Below are positions 8,814-18,226 of a stretch of 64,000 nucleotides of DNA, piece after piece. This DNA is from Haloarcula sebkhae (GTDB lineage Archaea; Halobacteriota; Halobacteria; Halobacteriales; Haloarculaceae), in NCBI RefSeq assembly GCF_014647415.1, contig NZ_BMPD01000004.1, forward strand, positions 124,001 to 188,000, read 5' to 3'. The position numbers were made by a program, and so were the translations under genes. The notes beneath the pieces were generated by a model that saw only the letters and a list, made by a program, of their open reading frames with translations, was not told the origin of the DNA and made no database searches. Each line of letters begins with the position of its first letter. Positions within the stretch are counted from its first letter, which is position 1.

Positions 8814-9983
8814 TCAGACCGTCTTGCCAGCTTTCGTGGCCGTCCCAATGTCTGAGAAGATGAATTTGGTTTCTTCGGGCGTCGTTTCTACGTCGCCCTC
8901 CCAGCCATGCCCAGAAACGATTCGCTCTACGATCAAGAGGCCAAGGCCGACTCGATTCTGGCCGAAAGAGCCACCAAACACCGACTCTGCTATCGATTCT
9001 GGCAGTTCAGGTCCGTCATTACTGACCTCAAATCCGGTCTCCGTGCCCCGGACCGAGACTATCACATCCTCCCCACAATGCTCTTTGACATTGCGGAAGA
9101 GATTCTCGAATAGTTGTTGGAGACGCGATCTATCAGCCATAATCGTACGACTGTCAGAAACAGTCAATGTGGCGTTCGGCGGCGAAACGATATCCCATGC
9201 GTCACGTGCAATCGCCGCGATATCGACCGGCTCTCGCTCTCCGACATCTGCACCGTCGCGGGCCAGTGAGAGTGTATTTGTGATGAGTGTCTCAATCCGG
9301 TCTAAAGAGTCAAGCACTGTGTGTAAGTGCGTCGCAACTGAGTCAGGCACAGATTCCAAGGCATATTCTGTGTATCCGATCGCAGCCGTCAGTGGGTTCC
9401 GAATATCGTGTGCAAGCACTCCGGCGAACTCGTTAAGTCGCTCATTTTGCGCTTCGACAGTCTGGTAGTGTTTGTGCCGCTCTATTTCGTAGCTGATCCA
9501 CTGCGTTAATAACTCGACGAACTGCTGTTCTTGCTCTCCAAAGTCGCGCTTTCGAGGGCTGTCGTCAGAGTAACAAAGCGTTCCATATGTTTCACCGTCG
9601 ACCAGTATTGGTGAGCCGATATAGCACTGCAACCCGGTAGCCTCTGCAGCGATATCATCAGCATATTCCGAAGCGTCTGCATCCGATACAATCAGCATCT
9701 CGCGGTCGTTGACAACGTGTCGACACCACGTTTCGTCAAGATTGTGGACTGTCCCGGCCGCGTAGTCTCCCGTCTCAATTGTCGATCCAACAACATTGTA
9801 CTCTCCTTCAGCCGTGTATGAGAGCACGCCATAAGCCAGCCCCAGCCGATCACGTCCGATTGTTATCGCCTGCTCGATTTTTTCATCTAATGACAATGAA
9901 CGATTTGCGCCGAGTTCGTACAGGTCTCGAAAGTAATCGTCAGCATCCGCTGCCATAGCCATTTGGTTACATATGTCACTCAC
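8814..9983 (-). CDS. GAF-domain sensor histidine kinase
   Basis: This is a soluble kinase of 389 residues. Residues about 20-168 form a GAF-type sensor domain (ILVDGETYGTLCYSDDSPR). A short coiled stretch then leads to the H-box LAHDIRNPL with the phospho-accepting His192 and an HATPase domain with N-box LFENLFRN and G-box VGLGLLIVERI. No membrane helix is seen, so it should sense a cytoplasmic ligand or redox state. It is the last gene of a four-gene operon whose first gene is a receiver protein, its likely partner. The GTG at 9983 overlaps the glycosyltransferase stop by four bases; ATGs at 9962 and 9956 are alternatives. Confidence 0.87.
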   Translation of the reverse strand: MSDICNQMAMAADADDYFRDLYELGANRSLSLDEKIEQAITIGRDRLGLAYGVLSYTAEGEYNVVGSTIETGDYAAGTVHNLDETWCRHVVNDREMLIVSDADASEYADDIAAEATGLQCYIGSPILVDGETYGTLCYSDDSPRKRDFGEQEQQFVELLTQWISYEIERHKHYQTVEAQNERLNEFAGVLAHDIRNPLTAAIGYTEYALESVPDSVATHLHTVLDSLDRIETLITNTLSLARDGADVGEREPVDIAAIARDAWDIVSPPNATLTVSDSRTIMADRSRLQQLFENLFRNVKEHCGEDVIVSVRGTETGFEVSNDGPELPESIAESVFGGSFGQNRVGLGLLIVERIVSGHGWEGDVETTPEETKFIFSDIGTATKAGKTV

Positions 9984-11416
9984 CTATCTTTATGGTTTTC
10001 AACGCTGAACCCGCCTCGCTCCATGACGCCCCAGCTATCTACCCCGCGGAAATACTCGAGGAGGCCCTGCCAGGCCACGATAGTCTTCCACTGTCGGTAA
10101 CCGAAGTTTTCCAGCACGCCGTACCACAGTAGTCGTCCTATCTGTCGTGGATCTTCGTATCGGTTGAAACTCCAGACTTCGCTGAACACGCCGAACCATG
10201 ACAGGAATATCCCAAACCCAGTCGTCAGCAAAAAGAAAACAATGAAAAATTCGATACTCAACACCCCAAAGTACCACGCAAGCGGGAGAATAATATATCC
10301 TAACCCTTCGATAAGTGGGCCAAACATCTCCGCTGCGACAAAGAACGGAAAAATGACTGTTCCAACGCGGCCGTACGATGGGTTAAATAGCATTCCTCTG
10401 TTCGTGACAACCGTCTCAACCATTCCACGGAACCAGCGACGGCGTTGGCGGCCGAGCACGCGTCTACTGCTTGGAACTTCTGTCCAGGCGACCGGCTCGG
10501 GCACAAAATCAACAGTGTATTCCCGACCTTCATCGGTCAGATACCGGTGGAGGCGAACGATGATGTCGAAGTCTTCTGTGATCGTGTCATGGCGGTAGCC
10601 ACCGATTTCCCGGACAACGTCGGTTCGAAAGAGACCGAAAGCACCTGAGATGAGAATCAATCCGTTAAGCCGATTGAGTCCGAGTCGGCCGGAGTAGAAC
10701 GCACGGAGATACTCCATTACCTGTAGTCCTGGGAGCCCAGTCTTCGGAAGATTCACCTCTTTGACGAGGCCATCTCTGACGCTACATTCGTTTGCCACTC
10801 TGATGACGCCGCCCGTCGCAACCGTCGTCCCCGGCCGCTTGAGAAACGGTTTGACAATCTGCAGTAAGGCATCTCTGTCGATAAGCGTATCCGAATCGAC
10901 TGCACAGAACAGCGGCATCTCTGTCAGCCAGATACCAGCATTAAGTGCGTCACTCTTACCACCGTTTACTTTGTCAACAACCAATAGCTCTTCATATCGG
11001 GTTGACCGGTATGTCCCGTGTATCTCTTCGCTAGGCACTTCGAATGGCACCTCTGCCTCGATTTCCTTGAGTTCAAACCGTTCAACCAACTTCTTGAGCG
11101 TTGCATCAGTTGACCCATCGTTGACGACGACAACCTCGAGTTCTGGGTAGTTCAGCGACAGCATCGACTGGACACTCTCTTCAATGGTTGCTGCCTCGTT
11201 GTAGGCTGGAACAACCAAGGCAATACCCGGATAAAACGGGCTGGCAAACCGCCTGAACGGCTCATCCCAGTTTGCCTCGCGAACGTTGTCGCGTAGCTCG
11301 AACAGAGCCAGGATATGGAGACAGAAATAATAGCCGTTTACTACGAGATAGTACGCAAGAACGAACAGTCCAGTTACGCCGAACACCGTGACGGCCAGAT
11401 GAGTCGTTGAATGCAT
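9980..11416 (-). CDS. Processive family-2 membrane glycosyltransferase (poly-sugar synthase)
   Basis: This 478-residue synthase has one N-terminal membrane helix (about residues 7-30), a cytoplasmic GT2 domain and about four C-terminal helices (residues 345-435). All hallmarks of processive GT2 enzymes are present: NDGST with Asp100, the DxD motif at 174-176, TED at 280-282, and QRRRW at 324-328. Such enzymes (PgaC, cellulose, hyaluronan or chitin synthases) polymerise a UDP-sugar and push the chain through the membrane. The product cannot be named from sequence. It lies 3 bases after the HEAT-repeat gene. DNA here is visibly richer in A/T than neighbouring genes. Confidence 0.9.
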   Translation of the reverse strand: MHSTTHLAVTVFGVTGLFVLAYYLVVNGYYFCLHILALFELRDNVREANWDEPFRRFASPFYPGIALVVPAYNEAATIEESVQSMLSLNYPELEVVVVNDGSTDATLKKLVERFELKEIEAEVPFEVPSEEIHGTYRSTRYEELLVVDKVNGGKSDALNAGIWLTEMPLFCAVDSDTLIDRDALLQIVKPFLKRPGTTVATGGVIRVANECSVRDGLVKEVNLPKTGLPGLQVMEYLRAFYSGRLGLNRLNGLILISGAFGLFRTDVVREIGGYRHDTITEDFDIIVRLHRYLTDEGREYTVDFVPEPVAWTEVPSSRRVLGRQRRRWFRGMVETVVTNRGMLFNPSYGRVGTVIFPFFVAAEMFGPLIEGLGYIILPLAWYFGVLSIEFFIVFFLLTTGFGIFLSWFGVFSEVWSFNRYEDPRQIGRLLWYGVLENFGYRQWKTIVAWQGLLEYFRGVDSWGVMERGGFSVENHKDR

Positions 11417-11419
11417 TCG

Positions 11420-12553
11420 TTATCCCTGGGTGGCCCGGGTGTGGCCCCGGGCGACACTATCGTATGATGCGTGTTCACTGCTCCATTCCCAGGCAGCGCC
11501 GAGAATGGCCGGTCCACTATGACCGATCTGATCCTGTCGCCGCACCAGTGCGTTCGTTCCACGGACTAACGCCCGTGGATCCTCTTCCGAAACAAGCGCA
11601 TAGAGAAGGATTGTCACTGCCTCTTGATCGCCCCATGAACCCAGCATCTCGTAGACAGCACCCCGAACACGCGGCGAGGAATCAGCCGTGGCCCGGGCCA
11701 GAAACCGTGAATCCCGAAGTTCCGGCCGCCAACCAAAACTGCCAAGCGCACTTGCTGCGGCCGCTCGTACACCCTCATCATCAGCCTCTAAATTGGATGT
11801 CAACCACGACACATCTGCTGTGCGAATGCCTGTCCCGAGTTGTCCGTGAACGAGTAACACCTGCGCCAACAGTGCATCTGACCACGCCTCGTACCGGTTT
11901 GCTGCAAGTGCAAACATCGCATCAGGGGCCTCCCGGGCAAGCCGATACAGTGTATCTTGCCCGAAGACACTGAACTCTGTTGTCGCCCCATCCAGCAGTA
12001 ACTCGACGCCCGCTGCAGGGGTATCTAGCTGTCCGGTCTGAAAGAGAAGGCGCGCAACGGCCGCTCGCTCAGCCTGTGTCGTTGGCTCGTAAGATGCCGC
12101 ATGGTACGGGTCTGGATCATCTAGTCTGATGAGCCACGTTAACGCCTGTAATCGAACGAACGTATGACCACGTTCTAAATCAGCTCGAGCCTCATCTGGG
12201 ATGCCCAATGCGACACCGAGTTGCTTGAGTGAGTCGGCTTCGCTCCCGTCCAGTTCACGGAGATACTCTGCTAGAAGTTCCGTCGCGACGCTCCGTTCTG
12301 TCTTCGAAAGAGTAGGAGCCCATTCGTCCCACTTCGGTTCTGGTGCAAAGGCTCTGCTGAGTAGCTCGCTTTGCACGTCCGAGCGCACACGACTCCGCTG
12401 TGTGGCCTTGAGAGACCGGTAGCTCGACAGCCCCATTGTGAGTGCAAGCGAGACTATGAGTCCGATTCCAACGAGAAGTCCCAGAACAGAGAGGATGACA
12501 CTGATGGGTACAGAATACTCACCTACTGCCACGGCACCCTGCATCACCGGCAC
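11420..12553 (-). CDS. Membrane-anchored HEAT-repeat protein
   Basis: This 377-residue protein has a hydrophobic helix at about residues 17-42 and a long cytoplasmic helical region. From about residue 225 onward, repeats such as DEGVRAAAASALGSFGW, SPRVRGAVYEMLGSWGD and DPRALVRGTNALVRR are typical HEAT/PBS-lyase-type repeats, which act as protein-binding scaffolds. Its place between a receiver protein and a glycosyltransferase suggests that it links the signal to the synthase at the membrane. The GTG start at 12553 has GGAG seven bases upstream; an ATG at 12544 is in frame. No enzymatic motif is seen. Confidence 0.78.
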   Translation of the reverse strand: MPVMQGAVAVGEYSVPISVILSVLGLLVGIGLIVSLALTMGLSSYRSLKATQRSRVRSDVQSELLSRAFAPEPKWDEWAPTLSKTERSVATELLAEYLRELDGSEADSLKQLGVALGIPDEARADLERGHTFVRLQALTWLIRLDDPDPYHAASYEPTTQAERAAVARLLFQTGQLDTPAAGVELLLDGATTEFSVFGQDTLYRLAREAPDAMFALAANRYEAWSDALLAQVLLVHGQLGTGIRTADVSWLTSNLEADDEGVRAAAASALGSFGWRPELRDSRFLARATADSSPRVRGAVYEMLGSWGDQEAVTILLYALVSEEDPRALVRGTNALVRRQDQIGHSGPAILGAAWEWSSEHASYDSVARGHTRATQG

Positions 12554-12559
12554 TCCTGC

Positions 12560-12937
12560 TCACGCCGTCGCATATCTTCGAACCCGAGCTAGCAGCTCTT
12601 GCGCACGAAACGGCTTGGTGACGTAATCATCCGCGCCGGAGTCAAACCCTTCCAGTACATGTTCTTCCTGGCCACGCGATGTAAGCATAACAATTGGTAA
12701 GTCCGAACGCACGGTCAACTCACCGCCCCGGATCATCCGTACCAGTCTAGTCCCGTCGAGACGCGGCATCATCACATCACAGATAGCCAGCGCTGGTTCA
12801 TACTCCGTATCAAGCAGATCGGCCGCAGCCTGACCATCCTCACAAACGCGGACAGTGTAGCCTGCACTCTCCAATCGATGGGTGAGTAACTGACGAAGGG
12901 TTTCATCATCATCGACTATGAGTATTTCATCACCCAT
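12560..12937 (-). CDS. Stand-alone response-regulator receiver protein
   Basis: This protein is a single 125-residue receiver domain with no output domain. The acidic pocket VDDDE (residues 8-12), the phospho-acceptor Asp54 in ICDVMMP, Thr86 in VMLTS and Lys108 in VTKPF are all in place. As a CheY/Spo0F-like protein it should act through protein contacts, and the HEAT-repeat protein encoded six bases downstream is an obvious candidate partner. It is the first gene of the operon; the histidine kinase is the last. Confidence 0.88.
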   Translation of the reverse strand: MGDEILIVDDDETLRQLLTHRLESAGYTVRVCEDGQAAADLLDTEYEPALAICDVMMPRLDGTRLVRMIRGGELTVRSDLPIVMLTSRGQEEHVLEGFDSGADDYVTKPFRAQELLARVRRYATA

Positions 12938-13045
12938 TTGTTATTGTAACTACTGTTTGCAGAGTCAAAAGTCCGTCTAATAATCTGCAGTGACTAATAG
13001 TCGCTACCCGTTGAAGAGCAATAGAGTAATCAGATACAGAGCCAT

Positions 13046-15208
13046 ATGCTATCTATGGAACGTCGCCGCTTTCTCGCGTCTGTCGGTGTGACTGGGGCTG
13101 CCGGTGTTGCGGGGTGTTTAAGCGAGAACGGTAATCAACCGATGTTTCAGGTTCGTCGGAAAGGGTTTGAGCGACTCACTGACGACGGGTATGAACCGCT
13201 GACCGTTCGTGGCCTGAACATTGGTATGGCAAAGCCCGGCTATTTCCCAGGGTCGGCAGCCATTACACGGGACGAATACGACCGCTGGATAGCGGATATC
13301 GGCGCTATCGCCAATGTGATACGAACCTATACGATCCATCCTCCCGAGTTCTATCACGCCCTTGCAGCGTACAACGCGGATGCAACCGATCCGTTGTACC
13401 TCTTGCAGGGAACGTGGGTACCACACGAGCCACTAGTCACCGCAGGCGATGCAACCAGCATCGCAGACACAGTCGATCAGGAGCTACAGCGTACCGTGGA
13501 CGTTGTCCACGGTGACACGACTCTTCCGGACCGACCCGGGCATGCTGGTGGTGTCTACGATGCTGATGTTCACGAGTGGCTTCTGGGGTATTTATTCGGT
13601 ATCGAGTGGCCACCATCCGTGGTCGAGGCAACGAACCAAGCCAACGACGCTGGGACGTACAGCGGGTCGTACGTACAGAGTGATGGGAGTGCCTTCGAGC
13701 GGTGGCTTGCGGAGCGGTTAGACGGCGCTGTCGCACACGAGACCACCAACCATGACTGGCAAGCCCCTGTCGGGTTCGTCAACTGGGTGACGACTGATCC
13801 GCTGGAGCATCCGTATGAGCCATTTGTAGACGAAGATTCGGTCACGATTGATCCGGATACTGTCACCACAACTGACGAGTTCGATCCGGGCACGTTTGCG
13901 GCATACCACGTCTATCCATATTATCCCGACCTGCTCAATGAAACACCGGACTACGTCGACTTTATCGACCACCGTGGTGAGCCCAATAGCTATGCCGGCT
14001 ACCTCAATGACTTGGTCAGTGTGACAACCCATCCCCTCCTCATCGCTGAGTTCGGAGTGCCGAGTTCACGGGGTATCGCACACCGTGACGTACATGGGCG
14101 TCATCAGGGCCAACATACTGAGCAGTCCCAGGGCGAGATCGTCGCGGCGATGTACGAGGACATCGTCAAAGCAGGCACCGCAGGCGGCGTTGCGTTCGCA
14201 TGGCAAGACGAGTGGTTCAAGCGGACGTGGAATCTCGATGCCCGCTCGGTCCCGGGTCGCCGTCCGTACTGGTCAAACATTGAGACTCCCGAACAGCGAT
14301 TCGGATTGTTGGCGTTTGAGCCGGAGAATGCGGTTTCCCTGTCCGGCAACAGCTCAGACTGGGACGACGCCACTGTGATCAAGCCACAAACAGCAGCCAA
14401 TGTTCCAGCCGATCGACAACTCGAGGAGTTCCGCATCTCACACAGTTTAGAAGGATTAGAGATGCGAGTAACGCTCGGTGACGTAGCCGACCCGATAGAC
14501 TGGAGTAGAGTGAATATCATCCTGACAGTCGGCCTACGTGGGGAAGAGACGTCTCTCCCGCTCAACACGGATGCGACAGCCGCCGCTGACTTTGTCGTTC
14601 ACCTGAGTGGGCCAGCGACATCCCGCTTACTGGTCCAGTCGTCGTTCGACGCGTTCGCCCGCGAATTCGGTTCTCAGGCGGGCTTACCAGTGCAGGAATA
14701 TCGCGACGGAACGGCGGGATTCGTTCCGGTACGCGAGCCTATCAATCGTGGATACACCGTCCCAGCGACCGGCGATGTGGTTCCGTTCGAGGCCGTCGAA
14801 ACGGGACAGCTCACCTACGCGAACGGGGACCCGTCATCGCCAGATTACAATTCGCTCACTGATGTCCACGTCAGTCCGGCGGACCGAACAGTTGAGGTGC
14901 GACTTCCCTGGGTTCTACTGAACGTTGCTGATCCGTCAACCAAACAGCGAATCGCATCGGACTGGTCCGACGGTCTTGAAACAACGTCTTTCGAGACAGT
15001 AACAGTTGGCGCTGCAACGTATCGTCCGACCACAGATGGACGACAGGCGCAGACCATCGATGGCACAACAAATCTCATAGACGCTCTCCCTGGACGCAAC
15101 GGTACGACAGTGGACACAGCCACGTACAGCTGGGAACAGTGGAACCAGCCATCATATACCGAGCGATTAAAACAATCATATGACGTTTTGCAGAACTCGT
15201 GGAGTTAG
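13046..15208 (+). CDS. Tat lipoprotein with glycosidase-like TIM barrel
   Basis: This is a 720-residue exported protein. The N-terminus RRRFLASVG plus the lipobox VAGC marks a Tat lipoprotein. Residues about 45-420 resemble the TIM barrel of GH2/GH5-type glycosidases: AYHVYPYYPDLL, then LIAEFGVPSS, whose Glu335 fits a nucleophile, and GIEWPP, whose Glu187 could be the acid/base. These catalytic roles are my inference. The C-terminal 300 residues look like beta-rich sugar-binding modules. The gene is divergent from the regulator/glycosyltransferase operon across 108 bases, so it may trim or release the polymer made there. ATGs at 13046 and 13055 are both possible starts. Confidence 0.7.
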   Translation: MLSMERRRFLASVGVTGAAGVAGCLSENGNQPMFQVRRKGFERLTDDGYEPLTVRGLNIGMAKPGYFPGSAAITRDEYDRWIADIGAIANVIRTYTIHPPEFYHALAAYNADATDPLYLLQGTWVPHEPLVTAGDATSIADTVDQELQRTVDVVHGDTTLPDRPGHAGGVYDADVHEWLLGYLFGIEWPPSVVEATNQANDAGTYSGSYVQSDGSAFERWLAERLDGAVAHETTNHDWQAPVGFVNWVTTDPLEHPYEPFVDEDSVTIDPDTVTTTDEFDPGTFAAYHVYPYYPDLLNETPDYVDFIDHRGEPNSYAGYLNDLVSVTTHPLLIAEFGVPSSRGIAHRDVHGRHQGQHTEQSQGEIVAAMYEDIVKAGTAGGVAFAWQDEWFKRTWNLDARSVPGRRPYWSNIETPEQRFGLLAFEPENAVSLSGNSSDWDDATVIKPQTAANVPADRQLEEFRISHSLEGLEMRVTLGDVADPIDWSRVNIILTVGLRGEETSLPLNTDATAAADFVVHLSGPATSRLLVQSSFDAFAREFGSQAGLPVQEYRDGTAGFVPVREPINRGYTVPATGDVVPFEAVETGQLTYANGDPSSPDYNSLTDVHVSPADRTVEVRLPWVLLNVADPSTKQRIASDWSDGLETTSFETVTVGAATYRPTTDGRQAQTIDGTTNLIDALPGRNGTTVDTATYSWEQWNQPSYTERLKQSYDVLQNSWS

Positions 15209-15315
15209 CTTGCTGTGAAATCCCCGCGCTCGTGCCCACATGGCGACTCGTTCATGTCCATGGCAGCGTTAACTATAGCATGGCCCGTCAGCACAGGGCT
15301 AGAAAAGACACACAA

Positions 15316-15768
15316 TCACTGCTGTCCGACAGCGCGGCCTGAACGTTCCTGGACTTTCAGTGCCCATACGTTGGGATTCTCCTGTAGTTCATACTCAGAG
15401 AGAAGGTTCGACTGGTATGCGTTATCGGCGAGTGACTCACGTGCGGTGTCCCATTCGTCGATTTTGATGCGGTTGAGCGGTCCGGCGACGATCACACTTC
15501 GCCATGCGCCGTCTGGGCTAATATCGAAGGTAGTAAAACTCGCGATATCGGTCTGCTCCGCGTAACTCTCTTTCCGGAGTTTGGTGGTTGCGCCCAAAAA
15601 CACGAAGTACAGGGTGTCCTCTCCATCGTACCCGAAAGATAGTGGCACGCCGTATGGCACTCCCTCAGCGGCCATCGACAGCACACCAACACCTCTCTCG
15701 GTCAGCACTTTGTCAATGATCGATTCTTCCAACTCTGCGCCCAATAATGGTTGGTAATCTGAACTCAT
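15316..15768 (-). CDS. Pyridoxamine 5'-phosphate oxidase-related flavin-binding protein
   Basis: This 150-residue protein has the split-barrel FMN-binding fold, shown by GVGVLSMAAEGVPYGVPLSFGYDGEDTLYFV followed by a KLRKES motif near residue 67. Haloarchaea carry many such proteins; members bind FMN, F420 or heme and act in oxidation or detoxification. I chose the ATG at 15768 over a TTG at 15774. It stands alone between the glycosidase-like gene and a small regulator. The true substrate is unknown. Confidence 0.8.
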   Translation of the reverse strand: MSSDYQPLLGAELEESIIDKVLTERGVGVLSMAAEGVPYGVPLSFGYDGEDTLYFVFLGATTKLRKESYAEQTDIASFTTFDISPDGAWRSVIVAGPLNRIKIDEWDTARESLADNAYQSNLLSEYELQENPNVWALKVQERSGRAVGQQ

Positions 15769-15962
15769 AATCAAAATATGTTCTTGATACTGAATTAAAC
15801 CCGGAGACGATTCTCGGGTACTCGGAATGCGACTCTTAATTAACGAACCCGGGGAAGCGCAGGAGCACAGACCACCAATTCAACAACTGACAAGCGACAG
15901 CAATCCCTGTCACCTGCTACCTGAGTACGAGGCTTTGTTACCTGTCAGTCCGAACAGGAGGT

Positions 15963-16187
15963 ATGGCAATCGACCCACTGACGAACGACGACGTTCTGGC
16001 GGTCCTCGAAGATTGCGAGGCGACGGCGGTCCCGACAGCACACATCTCTGCACGCCTTTCGGCCCCGAAACCGTATGTCACGACACATCTCCAGCAACTC
16101 GCTTTGAAAGGTCTGGTCGGGTTCAACACACACAGGGGTGTTCGCCGCTGGCGGCTTACAACCGCCGCGAGGGCAGCTAGTGAGTAA
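15963..16187 (+). CDS. Small winged-helix DNA-binding protein
   Basis: This 74-residue protein reads as a single winged-helix domain: DVLAVLEDCEATAVPTAHISARLSA is the start of the helix bundle, PYVTTHLQQLALKGLVG the recognition helix, and HRGVRRWRLT the wing. It probably regulates transcription of a neighbour. AGGAGGT abuts the ATG without spacing, so that motif may not act as a ribosome site. No ligand domain is attached. Confidence 0.65.
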   Translation: MAIDPLTNDDVLAVLEDCEATAVPTAHISARLSAPKPYVTTHLQQLALKGLVGFNTHRGVRRWRLTTAARAASE

Positions 16188-16255
16188 GGCACAGGTGCCT
16201 TCCTGCTATCGTCTCGTTACCACTGCTTCAGAAAACGCTGGGAAAGAACAGACGA

Positions 16256-16687
16256 TTATGCGTCGGCGCGAATGTCCCGACCAACGGCGTTCCTCGCAAG
16301 CGTCTCGAAGCGGTCTTGCGCGTCGTCTGTCAGTGCGTATTGCTCGTGGACATCGTCGGGTTCTTTCCCGCGCCCACTCGCCAGCCCAACGACGTGGGCG
16401 ATTCTCTCGTAGTTCTCTCTGACGAGCGAACCGACGAGATCGGGGAGCCCGGCGCGGCCGGCGAGTTCTTCGGCGGCTGCGCGGCCCGCGAACACCTGCT
16501 GTGCCGGCCGGTCGACTAAAACCATCGCAAACGGCGGCTCGTCGAACTGGGCCGTCAGAAACGACTGGGCCGACTCATCGTACCACGAGATCGCGCCGAT
16601 ATCGTCGACCTGTTCGAGGGCTTTCGCAGCCACCGAGCAGTACGGACATTCGCCGTCGTAGATGAGCACAGAGCTAAAACGGGCCAT
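16256..16687 (-). CDS. DCC-family (DUF393) thiol-disulfide protein
   Basis: This 143-residue protein has the DCC family signature DGECPYC at residues 11-17, a thioredoxin-like CxxC active site. It also has the family's following GRAAAEELAGRAGLPDLVG region, with a C-terminal acidic extension. Members are predicted thiol-disulfide oxidoreductases of unknown substrate. It is transcribed alone on the minus strand. Confidence 0.82.
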   Translation of the reverse strand: MARFSSVLIYDGECPYCSVAAKALEQVDDIGAISWYDESAQSFLTAQFDEPPFAMVLVDRPAQQVFAGRAAAEELAGRAGLPDLVGSLVRENYERIAHVVGLASGRGKEPDDVHEQYALTDDAQDRFETLARNAVGRDIRADA

Positions 16688-16898
16688 ACGTCTACTAGGG
16701 GTTCTCGCCGCATATATCGTTGGATTGGGAGTGTGCAGGTAGTGCCAGTGGCTAGTTCGGACAGCGACTGGTCTGCCTGTATTCCCTGAACTGCCACCTA
16801 CATGAGCCGAAGTTGTGTGCTGACTCTTGCCCTGCTACCTGACGCAGTCGGCTGTGCAATCAGTTCGTTCATACGTCACTAGCTATCACCATAGAATA

Positions 16899-18197
16899 AT
16901 GCCCTCCCCCGGACGGATTCTCCGTACAGAGGATAGCCGTCGGACGGAACTACTCGGCACTATCGTCTCGAATTCGCTTCCGATCGTCGGTGTTGCGTTT
17001 CTCGACTGGAGTGCGGCTGCATTGCTGTTTCTCTATTGGTTTGAGCTTGGCGTCGACTCGGTCTGGGCACTCGTCCGGGCAGTGTTCGCCGGTCGCCCGC
17101 CGGAGATTGAGACTGGCACTTTGCTTGTAGGGCCGCTGGCACAACGGCAGTTCTCCCTCGCTATCCCGCGAACCGATCTGCGAGTCTATTTCATGACCCT
17201 GCTCGTGCTCCCGGTTACTGTTCTCATCCTGGTGGTCGTCTGGTTGTTTACTGGGGCCTTGCTGATTGGCCCGCTGCCGGAACCCGGCACGGAGACGGTA
17301 ACTGGTGTGCTGCTGGCAACTGTCGGAATTTTCGTTCTGACGGGCGTCACTACGGTACGGAATTACTTCTACAACGGGGAGTATCGGAAACATAACTCGA
17401 CGACGGCGTTTCGTGGCCTGTTACCTCGGATATGTACCGTCTTTTTCGGCGGCATACTCACTTTGACACTGATAACAGCAGCTACGGAGGGGCCTGAAGC
17501 GGAACTCGGCAGTCTTGACCCGACTGTCGTCGGACTCCCACTGTTACTCATGGTCGTCTGTCTCAAATTCACGTCTGATCTCTTGGGCGTCTATAGCGAC
17601 CGTCTTGCCGTCTATTTCAAGTCGTACGATCAGGAATACGGCTGGCAAACGGCCCCGCCGAAGGCACGATCTATCGACAAGACACTCGCTGATGCACCTG
17701 AGCGAGTTCGTCCGGTCCGTTGGGGACGAGTCATCGGCGGCCTCCTCAGATTCCCATCTCACCCAGGCAGCCTGCTTATCGGTGGTATGGGGCTGCTTGT
17801 TGCGGTCCTGTTTGCAATCGGCAGTGCCTGGGATATCGTCGCCGTGATCGTTGTCGCAAGCGTTAGCATCCCGGTTTTCCTGCTGTGTCTCGACCAGCTA
17901 TTGCGATACGGAACGATCGAATACCGAATCGACGCTGACGCCGGTGTGCTCGTCGCATATGACCGTCTGTTTGGCACGGCACTCTGGCGCGTCGAGTCGG
18001 GGGAGGAACGCAGCCTCCGCGTTGAGAAGACGCCGCTTGATTCGCTGCTCGGCACAGAGACGGTTACTATTGAACACGCTGAAGGCGAGTATATACTGCC
18101 ACATTTGCCTGATACCGCCTCAGTCGTCGCGGCGTTTGACCGACAACCCGAGCGGTCAGAACAGATATTCCCCGGTCGGGCTGGGGTACTCGGGTGA
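16899..18197 (+). CDS. DUF6498-like multi-pass membrane protein
   Basis: This is a 432-residue membrane protein. The N-terminal helices NSLPIVGVAFLDWSAAALLFLYWFELGVDSVWAL match the DUF6498 family as I know it. Six to eight hydrophobic segments follow, and the last 90 residues form a soluble beta-rich domain (RIDADAGVLVAYDRLFGTALWRV). I start at the ATG at 16899; the longer frame from a TTG at 16827 has no family support. Function is unknown. Confidence 0.7.
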   Translation: MPSPGRILRTEDSRRTELLGTIVSNSLPIVGVAFLDWSAAALLFLYWFELGVDSVWALVRAVFAGRPPEIETGTLLVGPLAQRQFSLAIPRTDLRVYFMTLLVLPVTVLILVVVWLFTGALLIGPLPEPGTETVTGVLLATVGIFVLTGVTTVRNYFYNGEYRKHNSTTAFRGLLPRICTVFFGGILTLTLITAATEGPEAELGSLDPTVVGLPLLLMVVCLKFTSDLLGVYSDRLAVYFKSYDQEYGWQTAPPKARSIDKTLADAPERVRPVRWGRVIGGLLRFPSHPGSLLIGGMGLLVAVLFAIGSAWDIVAVIVVASVSIPVFLLCLDQLLRYGTIEYRIDADAGVLVAYDRLFGTALWRVESGEERSLRVEKTPLDSLLGTETVTIEHAEGEYILPHLPDTASVVAAFDRQPERSEQIFPGRAGVLG

Positions 18198-18226
18198 GTC
18201 GTTTGAGTGGCCTGTGGCGGGCTTCG

